From: Nissolia schottii
Lineage: Eukaryota > Streptophyta > Magnoliopsida > Fabales > Fabaceae
Length of the DNA: 64,000 nucleotides
Direction: 5' to 3'
NCBI GenBank assembly: GCA_003254905.1
Contig: QANU01026791.1
Coordinates: 1-64,000, forward strand
Shown: positions 10,479 through 19,993 of the stretch, piece by piece
How the letters are laid out: the number at the start of each line of letters is the position of its first letter
Numbering within the stretch: position 1 is the stretch's first letter
Position numbers and translations under genes: made by a program
Notes under the pieces: generated by a model
Databases searched by the model: none
Seen by the model: the letters and a program-made list of their open reading frames with translations, nothing else
What the model was told of the DNA's origin: nothing

Positions 10479-11675
10479 ATGGCTGCCTTAGGCTCTGCAT
10501 CTGGTTCCAAAAGAGCACGAACCAAGAATGTTGGCCATGGACTAGACCCTCTAAACATCTCAAAGCTTTTGACTTCAGAGGAACAGAAGCAGAGGTTTTT
10601 GTCTCACTTCCTGGAGCGCCCAATTTTAAATCCCAAATACGGTATCCTCAATTCTTTCTCCTCTGCTGGTTTAGAGTTCCCTGAGATGTTTGAATATCAA
10701 GGGATGTCAGACTTCATTGCTCTTCATGGCTCATATTACCCTGAATTGGTTAAAGTTTTCTACTGCAATTTGAAATTCCTGAATAATAAATTGGTCTCTC
10801 AAGTAAAAGGAATAGATATTGCTATGTCTCTAGAAGACTTGGGAAATTGTCTGGGACTTCCTTATGAAAGAAGAAAACTGAGTTCTGAAATTCTGTGCCC
10901 ATGGCAAGGCTTCAACCGGAAGACGTTCTATCAGAGTTTGTGTCACTTTTCAGAGGCACAACGCCAAGAAAAACGTCAAAGGATAGAATCTGCACGATCA
11001 AGGGACATCCTGCCTGTTGGTCCCTTAACTGCTGGAGACAAACTGCTGCATTATTTCTTAAGTTACATTCTTTTGCCTCAGGTTTCAAACCATGCACAAA
11101 TCAGTGATCTAGAATTACAGATTATGTATGGATTGAAAACTAAGGAAAAGATTAACTGGGCTTATCTGGTTCAGCAGCATATGCTCTTGCAATGTGACCG
11201 TGCTGGGGCTCTACCATATGCGCCTGCCATTTCTCAAATATTTCAGAACTATGGTGTGCCAGTTGCAGGAGAATTTACTTTGAAGGTGGATGTCAAGTCT
11301 CAGAAGATCGATACTGACATTCTACCTAAGCTGGGGATTTACAAGGATGTCGATGGGGTGTTCAGACATAAGGCAGATTCAAGAGATTCGACTTCGCCTC
11401 ATCCGCCATCCACATCTGCCTCATCTTCTGCTCCGGTTATTCCGCCACCCTCCTTCAGTTCAGATAGCCCATTCCAAGTGATCCTAGAGAGATTGGATCA
11501 TATGCAGGCCGCCCACACTGCTCGTTTTGACCACATTGATGGTCGTATTGATTCTATTCATACCGATCTGCGTGGCGACATTGAGCGGCTAGCCAAACAA
11601 GTTGAGGAGTTCGCCGAGATTCAAAATGACGTCTCTCTGGATCATCTTAATTTTCCTAGTGACACTGATCTGTAG
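10479..11675 (+). CDS. Intact env-like / plant transposon protein
   Basis: A complete 398-residue ORF from ATG (MAALGSASGSKRARTK) to TAG, the only full-length gene in the window without a break. The N-terminus holds a basic, possibly nuclear-targeting KRARTK. Residues of about 30-280 form the conserved body (for example YYPELVKVFYCNLKFLNNK, DLGNCLGLPYE) shared with 1791-2987 and, distantly, 52741-54055. A Ser/Pro-rich linker follows at about 300-330, then a coiled-coil-like tail (ILERLDHM ... DIERLAKQVEEF). No signal peptide, clear membrane helix or catalytic motif is seen. Function unknown. Its position after pol is that of the Sirevirus env-like gene, but an envelope role is not supported by what I see. 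Confidence 0.85.
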   Translation: MAALGSASGSKRARTKNVGHGLDPLNISKLLTSEEQKQRFLSHFLERPILNPKYGILNSFSSAGLEFPEMFEYQGMSDFIALHGSYYPELVKVFYCNLKFLNNKLVSQVKGIDIAMSLEDLGNCLGLPYERRKLSSEILCPWQGFNRKTFYQSLCHFSEAQRQEKRQRIESARSRDILPVGPLTAGDKLLHYFLSYILLPQVSNHAQISDLELQIMYGLKTKEKINWAYLVQQHMLLQCDRAGALPYAPAISQIFQNYGVPVAGEFTLKVDVKSQKIDTDILPKLGIYKDVDGVFRHKADSRDSTSPHPPSTSASSSAPVIPPPSFSSDSPFQVILERLDHMQAAHTARFDHIDGRIDSIHTDLRGDIERLAKQVEEFAEIQNDVSLDHLNFPSDTDL

Positions 11676-12104
11676 TTTCATGACTTAGGATTTTATATTT
11701 GTTTTATGATGGTTGTATTGTTTGGATTGACTTTTTTCTTTTCGCTTTGTTATTATTGTAATAGCTTAGTATTTCCCTTGCTTTAGTTGAACAATTTGTT
11801 TGGTTTTCAATTAATGTTTATGATTATGTAAATTATTTTGCTTCCATTCAAGTGCTTCAATTGTATATTATCTGTATATTGTCTGTATTGTGTATCTGCT
11901 GTATTCCTTTTTCTTCTTTTTGATGATGTCAAAAAAGGGGAGAAAGGTTCTGTGTTGTCTGGCTGTGCTTGGTTTGTTTTTATACAGGGGGAGAAATTAT
12001 TCAAAAACCAAGAAAGGCCAGAGTCAAAAACACAGGGGAAGCAATACAATGAAACAATCTTCAACTTTCAAAGGATGTTTTGTCATCATCAAAAAGGGGG
12101 AGAA
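11676..12104 (+). other. Polypurine tract region of Copia 2
   Basis: Non-coding. Tracts of AAAAAAGGGGAG type follow 'gatgatgtc' or 'gtcatcatc' at about 11920-11945 and again at 12081-12104, where AAAAAGGGGGAG abuts the LTR. A partial third (CAGGGGGAG) lies near 11985. This matches the Sirevirus pattern of repeated tracts. Confidence 0.75.
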
Positions 12105-12402
12105 TGTGAAGAAGACTCTTCCTCTGACCATTGATGGCGTGGTTTTGATGAAGACAACAACACCAACAAAAAGCAGAAAAAGGGAAGACTCAATCAAGAT
12201 TGAAGAACCTCAAGGCTCAAGCTGCACATCACTAAAGGTTCAAGATTTTACCCTAGTGTCAATAGTTAGCACATGTTAAGATGTTAAGGTTAATGGCTCA
12301 AAGTTTTTCAACACAAACATGTCTAACATATTTCTAAACCCTAAAAGCATTTGGCAACATTTTTCAAAGGGTTTCAAACACTAAAACTCGGTTTCTGCAT
12401 GA

Positions 12403-12576
12403 GTAATCGATTACCATGCTTGAGTAATCGATTACCAGCACTTTGAATTCAAAATTATTCAAATTTTGAAGTGTGTAATCGATTACCAACCCGCAGTAAT
12501 CGATTACCACCTTTTGAAATTTGAAATTATGGCCGTTTGTTGTGTGTAATCGATTACCACTCTATAGTAATCGATT
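12403..12576. repeat. GTAATCGATTAC array, Copia 2 LTR (three pairs)
   Basis: Copies start at 12403/12424, 12475/12496 and 12544/12565, all pairs at 21 bases. The array ends about 90 bases before the TATA-like box, so it is in U3. Confidence 0.95.
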
Positions 12577-12666
12577 ACATGCTCGAATGGGTGTGTTTTT
12601 TCATGAAACAATGCGTTGTTTTGCATCATATGCTTTGGCATTGGTTCATGAATAGGCACCTCTGCC

Positions 12667-12673
12667 TATATAT
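12667..12673 (+). promoter_or_regulatory. TATA-like box, Copia 2 LTR
   Basis: TATATAT, conserved in the inverted Copia 1 LTRs (at about 812-820 and 8570-8580). It is the likely LTR core promoter. Confidence 0.6.
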
Positions 12674-13356
12674 TGCAGAATTCGTGCAGAACAAAGGACA
12701 TACCATCAGAACTCCATTCTTTCATTAATTCTTACAATTTTACATGTTCTGATCAAAGTTCTGATCAAAACATTCAAAGTCCTTTCCAATCCAAAACTCA
12801 GAAAAGCATTGAGCCATAACTTTCATATCTTTGTGCGCTTTCTATTCAGGATTATCCTTCCCTGAGTTTAGGATTGTTACAAAGCCATTGTATAAAATCT
12901 TCTTCAAAAACAATTGGTTGTTGTAAACACCGTGGTTTTCGGTGTGTATTCTGATCATCACCGTAGTGTTCGGTGAAGGCATTGTGTAACCAGGAGAACG
13001 GTTGTGTTCTCTTGTAGTTGTCGGTGTAAGTGCCTCGGGTGTGAGGTTGTACACAACACAAGATTACATAGTGGAAAAACCTGACTCAGAACAGGGGACT
13101 GGACGTAGCCTTCAGTTGTGAAGGTGAACCAGGATAAATTCTCCGGTGTGATTCTTCTTATCCCTACACTTTTACATTCAGCAATTTACAATTTCCGCTG
13201 CATTTAACATTATCAATTATTTGGTTAATTGCTGGGTCTTGTTCTTAATTTGGGGATTAGGGTTCCACATTTTCAAAGAAACAAAAATCCGAGAAAAATA
13301 AGAGAAACCTAATTCACCCCCCTCTTAGGTTGCTATCTGTAGTTACATTCTTCACA

Positions 13357-13417
13357 TCAACTACCTAGCCAGGGAAACCTATGACTTAAGCATAGGCCAA
13401 CTAGCTAGGGCATTGCA
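13357..13417 (+). repeat. Last 60 bases of a Gypsy LTR
   Basis: It matches 51324-51383, the end of a TGTAACATC-type LTR ('acctagccagggaaacc', 'gacttaagcataggccaac'). It ends TTGCA, but no primer site follows. The bases 13348-13356 between it and Copia 2 are unassigned. Confidence 0.7.
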
Positions 13418-14809
13418 CTCAGCGTCCTGGAGTGCACGAGTTTAAAAAACATGTTTCTGATGCACTCCGCTCAGCGACGCCTGGGGCCGCTCAGCGGTAA
13501 TTGGGCGAGGCTGAAACCGAGTGCATGATTTTCTTTCTTTTCTCTTCCTCCTTTCTCATGGCTACTTCTTGAGGTTCTCACACATATTCCAACCATCATA
13601 AAACTAGCTAGTCCAGGTCACAAGACCCTTCAGAATCATCTTCCTAACCCTAGCCACAGTTCTAGCATACATAACATACATACATAGAAGCATACAAACA
13701 CACACATAAACTCATAACAACCACCAAGGAGGTGAGTAGCCATAGTTACCCACCTTCTTGAGGCTGATTCGGTGAGGGGAAGGATGGGAGAGAGCAGTCC
13801 TCCAAGGCTTAAACGCGATCCAAGCGTCCGACAGAGTTTCTGCAGGGTAACCGCGACGCACACGGGCAGAGTTTTAGCTAGCTCCAGAGAGATTTCTCTC
13901 TTCAAATTTTCTGAATATGAAGGGCTATTTATAGTCAAAATTCTGCCCCTTGGAATTACCTTTTTACCCCTTAGAATAATTACCATTTTGCCCTTTTTAT
14001 TTTCATTAATAATTAATTAATTCAAAAGATAATTAAGTAGACAAATCAATGAATAGTAATTAAATTTTATATTATTTTCCCTTGCCATCAGATTCCCCAC
14101 GTGCTGGTTGCCAATTTTGACCGCCTCCCGGTCCCATTTCGCTTGTGTTTTACCGTTCACAGTGCCGGTGCGTCGCGCATGGTCGTCCGAAAAATATTCC
14201 GCTTGTACTGTCGCGATCCTCTATTTTCCCCCTACATAGGAATATTATTGGTTTAAGGCATTTGTGAATTTTTCTCCGGAAGAGTATTTTTTACAGATAC
14301 CTTTGACCCGTTATTTCTCGCCGGTGTCTGACTGGGACCGTTCTGCTGGCGTTTCGGCGGTCGCCTGCTCTCACTCATTTTCCTAATGAGGTCTTGGGCT
14401 AATCTAAGGTATTTTGAGAACTTTCTGTCTTTAAAGTAGGATTTCCAGAGACTTGAGACCCTTTGCTCAGTTCTACTGGCTAAATGGGGCCGAACGGGAC
14501 TGTTCTAGTGTCTGCGGAATCGTCCGAAATTGAACCAATTTCCGTTTTATCGACACTTTAGGTTTTTCATCCATCTCTAGAGGTTGAGAGGAATCATTTG
14601 AGTATCAGCAGAATTTGGAAATTCCCAACGGAATAATTTCTACTGACCTCGACAGGCCAACTCCTACAAAGGGCTCTATGAAGAGTTATTTAGGGAACTT
14701 TTCACTAAGGGAGGCATTGGTAATGTTTTTCTCCTTTCTAAGTTCATTTATAAATTATTTTATTTATTTTTGCGAACTTTCTACTAAGGAAAAAATGCGG
14801 GATGTTACA
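13418..14809 (-). repeat. Gypsy LTR, partial (minus)
   Basis: On the minus strand it starts TGTAACATCCCGC at 14809. It matches the LTR at 58330-61062 in its first half. It holds the conserved dyad box (about 14179-14218), a TATA-like CTATAAATAG (13925-13934, minus), a GTGGGTAA box (13746-13753, minus) and two CGCTSAGCG palindromes near 13470-13500. The second half is missing. Frames inside have no recognisable product. Confidence 0.75.
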
Positions 14810-16219
14810 TATAGCCCAAGGCTGAATGCCCATTTTACCATTTTACCCTTGGCAAAAATTACCAAAATGCCATTATAATTTAATTTCCTAATTATTTAAT
14901 TAGTTTGGATAATTATAAAGTCAAATCAAGTCACATCAATGAATATTTAATTATTTTCCTTGGAAAAGCTGAATAATCACGTGGTCATCTCCCATGTGGG
15001 TCCCACTCAGTCCCGTTTCGCTTGTATTTGGTCGATCACAATGCCGGTGGGTCGCCCACGGTCGTCCGAAAAATATTCCGCTTATACCGTCGCGATCATC
15101 TAATTGTCCCCTACATGGAGGTGTAATTACTTCAAGGTATTGGTGAATTTTTCTTCGGAGGTATATTCTTCACAGATACCTTTGGCACACCGGTAAGCGT
15201 CGGTGGCGACAAACGCCAGTTCAACTTGCATTTCTGCGATCGCCTAGTCCTCCTAATGAAGTTGTGGGACTAATCTAAGGTATTTGAAACTTTTCCCCGG
15301 TACCAGTTGGGTTTCCAGGGACTTGGAACTCTCTGCTCAATTCTATAGGCTAAACGGAGCCATTCTAGTGTCTGCAGAATCGTCCGAAAGTGAACAGAAT
15401 TCCGTCTGGCGGACGTTTTAGGTTTTCTATCTAATCCTAAAGGTCAAGGGGAATCATTTGAGTGTCAGCAGAATTTTGATAAACTAACCCGAATAATTTC
15501 TATAGACACTCGTGTCCTTCGGGTTTCAGGCTTCTACTTTCCTGACGTCTCCAGCGTTGCTAATGTTTTTGGGCATCCTTTCTTATCTCTAAGCTTTTTG
15601 GTATTCTACACTCCTTCTAGTTATTGTAGATTTCCCCCTTTTCTCCTTAATATCTTAAGGTTACTATTCCATCCTCGATTGCTCCTGATTCCATCTTCTC
15701 TTCTCTTCCCTCGTACACTTAACATCTCTTCCCTCTCAAGCTTAATACACTTTCCTTGGTCCTCCAGAGCCCAACCTTTCACACTTCCCTAGGTGAAACC
15801 TAAATCGGATTATACAGCCACCCTCGAACTTGATCTTGTCAAACTTGATTATTATTCCACCTTCTTAGATTAATGTTCATACCTCCAACCCTAGCTGTAC
15901 TCCTACATCCTTAGCTCATTTATACGATGCGTGCATGTCCGCTTAAACTTATTTATTCCACTGCCACGTTCACTCGACTTTCATGCACTCCTCTCTTTAC
16001 TTTCTTGTATTTCTACATCTGCTCACTAAGCCTTATTCTCCCCCTTCGAGATTCCAAAGCCTAACCTCCCTAAATCTGGAACTTGTCCACCTTAGCCACA
16101 TAGTCATTGGCGTCCCAGTGCTTGACGGACACCTGTAGTTCATGCTTCCAACCTCTAAAAGAGTTGGCACACGAATTTACTAGGCGAAACCTTTGCTAAG
16201 GGAAAACTGGGATGTTACA
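14810..16219 (-). repeat. Gypsy LTR, first part only (minus)
   Basis: A second copy of the same LTR type in the same orientation, starting TGTAACATCCC on the minus strand at 16219. It is cut at 14810 just upstream of where its TATA-like box should lie. It contains the dyad box at about 15057-15098. About 15540-16150 has no close match elsewhere in the window. Confidence 0.65.
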
Positions 16220-17167
16220 TTCCACCCCCTTAGAAAAATTTCGCCCTCGAAATTTCTACGCGTCCAAGGGTCTCAAGGTTTTAACTCTGATTGCTCACTT
16301 TCCCTAAACGTACTCACTTTTACCCTATACTCGATTGGCTGTCAAAGTAAAGACTCATCCCTACTGCAGGGCCATAGGTACGGTTATGATACAAGTTCCA
16401 GAGAAGTGGCCACCTTCCTTCTTGGGGGTCACATGGCTAATCTATTGCACTCGGAATCGTAGTACAGTTCGGTCCTTAACGCTTAACTCTAGTCTCTGAA
16501 AATCTCTCGTCCATAGGTCTGGGTTCTCTAGTCTTTTCATCAACTTTCGGTTAGATTGGTCCGTTGGATTCCTAACCTCGATGAGTTGATAGTAAACGAA
16601 GTTTGTTAACTCCCTAGTAGTCATCTCAGGCGACTCCTAAGTTTCCTTATGTACTAGATTAATCCAGACTCACAGTCCATCAACGCTCCTACTTACGTCA
16701 AAGGTAAAGGGTACATTAAACTTGTAAGGTCTCTAGTAATTTTTTCCACCTACTCCTTCCCATAAACTCTTGACTCGATCTCCTCCTACGGTTTCCAAGA
16801 TTGTCCCGACTTTCGTCTTACTCTTGATTCCTCTAATCGACCAAACTAGGGCCAATCGTCTATCTGATCCTCAAGGTCCAATGGTTTTCTCTTTACTATG
16901 GTATGTTATTCCCCATCATCCTTTCTAAACTTCCTTAGGGCTTCCTAAGTTAGTCCTCCTGAATCATCACCTTACATTGAAAATATACTCTTATTGTATT
17001 AACTTCTTTTCCGGACGAATCTTACTCATCAGTCTGCTATCTTTTCCTCCCCATGGGTTTTCTAAGGTAAGGATTTTGGTTAGTGATCCTCTTTCAAAGG
17101 GCGTGTCTCACAGGAAGTTACTTACCCATTTGGGAAATCCAACTTATGGCGAATGTAAGGGGGTATT
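16220..17167. other. Unassigned remnant between two LTRs
   Basis: The left end reads, on the minus strand, as the usual Gypsy junction (CTAAGGGGGTGGAA before the LTR). The right end (GTAAGGGGGTATT before 17168) resembles the same tract on the plus strand. No coding match is recognised between them. Confidence 0.4.
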
Positions 17168-19825
17168 TGTAACATCCCGATTTTTTTTTTCCCTTACGAA
17201 GATTTCGCATAATAAATAAATAGGAATAAATTAACAAGATTGGAAAATTTAATCATGAATTTTAATCTTTAAAATATTAACTAAAAATAGTAATTGGGTG
17301 ATTTCGCGGAGTCTTGTGAAGTCCGAATCGATTTTCGGCTGCTATTCAAATTTAATTACGACTCAAGGGACTCCGTAAAATACACTACTATGGAAATAAA
17401 TTCAAGAATGCCCAAATAAAATTAAATAAGTAATAAGAAAAAAATTTGTAGATCACAACGGTATGTCCAGAATATTTTTAGGACATCCGTACACGAAAGA
17501 TTAAGAACAAAAACGTGATCAAATATGATCAAAATTGATCATGAGGCCATGGCTATAAGCTAAGCCACGTAAGTGGCTCTGCCACCGCCAGACAAAGAAA
17601 CAAAAAGAAAAGCAAAAGGGGATATAATATAGTATGTATATGTATATGTACATGTATGTCTAATATATAATAATATATTTATATATGCATAATAGTATAA
17701 TAATAAAATATTATATAATTAACTGAGGCGGCATAAGCCACCGCCTCAGATTCTTTATATATACATATATGTTATAAGGCCTTCGAAGGCCATTTCCTCA
17801 GCACCCCAAAATTATACTTCTACACTGCTAAATTTATTTCTATTTTGTTCGTGCGCTCTGCGATTAAGTCGTTGGACTCAGGAAAAATAGCACGATCGCC
17901 TTAAGGTTTGCGGGAGTCTTTTCTCGCAGTTTCCCGAACACCTGAAAAGTGGGTAAACCGTTCTAACCACTGTCTATGTGGTTCTAAGATGTTTGATGAT
18001 GTTTGTAATATGTTTTGTGTTAGATTATGTTAGGTTTAGTTGCTTGATAATAATTATGATGTGTTTTATGTTAGATTATATTGGATTCTCATGACTTGAT
18101 GATTGTTTGATGAATTTGTGGAGATATGTTAGATTATTGAAACCCAAGTATATTATGTTGCTTAGGGAAGAATTGTTTAGGAATATGTTAGAAATGATTA
18201 TGAGACATGAAAGTATATTTTTATGATGTAAAATATTATGATAAATACTTAGGAAATTGCTTATGATGATGATTGTGTTATGTTGTGCTAGAATAGGCTA
18301 GGTTTTACTTGCTAAGGGATGCTCTTGAATATTACAATTGGTTATACTTGTATCTGGAATTTTCTGCAGATCTGGAAATTGTTGGAATAATTGTTAGAAG
18401 TATGATTGGTTTATGTTTATAAGGATATAAGCATGAAAGTTTGTGATATTTATGTATTAAAAATGATGGGAAAAAAAATTATGAGGAACCCTCTTGAAAT
18501 GATAATTGTCTTATATGAGGAATATTAGATGCTTGTGCATATGTGGTGTTACATGTCAGGCAGTAAGATGATAATCTTTCAATAGTTATGCTGAAAACGA
18601 TCAAATGAGTTAAAATTGTTGCCTTAAGATGATGAATGGATATAACTGCTTTATGATGATGAACTGGAATTATTATATATGAATTGTGCTTATGATGATG
18701 ATGATGATGATGATGATGATGGGAAAAACCCCCTCTTGGAGGGCCGAGGGCTCGACTTTTGGGGAAGGTCTTAGTTCCGGTCGAGTCGTAGGTCCGACCC
18801 CCACGCCATCCGTTTGATGGTCACCTCGGTCATGGTTGGTGAGCATTTCGGGGTCAAGACACTGCAGGTGAGACCCTTCAGGTTTAGCGCGACCTGGCCG
18901 CCACGATGCGAGCTGTAAAGTGTGGTTGTAGCAGTGTGGCCGCAGCTACAAGGAACGAGGGCGGAACCGCTACTAAGGCTTGCCTTAGACCGCGGGAGTA
19001 AAATGAATTTCAAATGAATTTCCAAAGATGAAAATGATGTCTTAGTGTAGTTATGTGACTTGTATGATGAAGATTTTGATGTAGTAGTATAGCTATGTGA
19101 ATCGTACGATGATGCTTGAGTTAGAAACTAGACTAGTAGACAGATGACGTAGATAATGAAGAGTAGGTTTCCCGAACACTTAGTAAGGTAGATAAAGCTG
19201 CTCAGGCCTAGTATGAACACTCATAACTAGTAGGGTTTTGATATAACTGTAACACCTAGAGACCCCTAAGCGGCAGGATCATAATTAAGCGTAAAATGAA
19301 ATATGACAACCAAGGTTTCCCACTGAGGACGCACTGTTCTCATTCCCCACTCCTTTATGATTCCAGAGGCAGGACCTGATATAGAGCAAGGACAGGAGCA
19401 ATATGAGGAGGAGCCATATCCAGAAGAGCGAGTTAAAGAGTAGGCGTCTAGTTAGTAGATTCTATGTGATAGAAATTTTGATGTACTAGATGTTTGAATG
19501 TAACAACTATCGTAGTACTTGTGTATCTGGTTGTGAGACTATGTTATGGACCCGTGGTATACATTATATTGGAATGTTTAGTACCTCTTATCAATGCTAG
19601 CTAAGCATGTTATTCTATTGCTCGCATTACATGTTCTACGAATTACAAGGCTCCTACTTTGTGCTATGAGATATGAAAGAAAAGTTAAAAATGGGTCCTT
19701 ATTTTCTAAGTAACTGTAATTTTTTTATGTTTAAATGGGACTAAGTATCCTCCCAACCAAAGCAGATAACAACTTAGCAAGCAAGTTTATGACTTAAGCG
19801 TAGACTAGCTAGCTAGGGTGTTTCA
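17168..19825 (+). repeat. Gypsy 1 5' LTR
   Basis: It runs TGTAACATCCCGA to GTGTTTCA, about 2.66 kb. It carries the dyad box (17451-17492), a weak TATA region (about 17754-17766), GTGGGTAA (17949-17956), the CCACTGTCTATGTGG box that follows, a trinucleotide ATG run (about 18691-18720) and the shared end module 'gggactaagta ... cttaagcgtag'. No palindrome array of the three classes is seen here, unlike the other Gypsy LTRs. Short frames inside have no recognisable product. Confidence 0.9.
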
Positions 19826-19827
19826 TT

Positions 19828-19839
19828 TGGTATCAGAGC
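19828..19839 (+). other. Primer binding site, Gypsy 1
   Basis: TGGTATCAGAGC, two bases after the LTR end. It pairs with the 3' end of initiator Met-tRNA. Confidence 0.9.
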
Positions 19840-19993
19840 AGTTTAGTCCTTTAGAGCCTGAGGGCTGAGCTGCACTATGCTTTCGAGCATGATGACGGTG
19901 TATGACTCTGCTAAGTTGTATGTGCTAAGTTAGATGTACCAGCCTTTCTTGAGCCTGATCAACTAGAGATGTGTGCAGGTACAACAGTTAGCC

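Larger units (their letters stand above)
9070..13347 (+). mobile_element. Copia 2: 3' half of a Sirevirus-like element
   Basis: Same family as Copia 1, in the opposite orientation. It retains the C-terminal part of pol (9070-9793), a palindrome array, an intact env-like ORF (10479-11675), a polypurine-tract region and the 3' LTR (12105-13347). The 5' LTR, gag, protease, integrase and most of RT are gone. The left edge is an abrupt join to the Copia 1 LTR. Confidence 0.85.
12105..13347 (+). repeat. Copia 2 3' LTR
   Basis: It starts TGTGAAGAAGACTC after the polypurine tract and ends GTTACA, as in Copia 1. An alternative end at 13356 (TTCTTCACA) would pair with the start as a terminal inverted repeat. 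A TATA-like box (TATATAT) lies at 12667-12673. Length is about 1.24 kb. No target duplication can be checked because the 5' LTR is absent. Confidence 0.85.

Noticed and set aside
18691..18720. ATG trinucleotide run as a coding repeat
   Set aside because: A simple microsatellite within a non-coding LTR.
19828..19839. tRNA gene at the Met-tRNA-like sequence
   Set aside because: Only the 12-base primer complement is present, with no cloverleaf around it; the same holds at 43363 and 51386.
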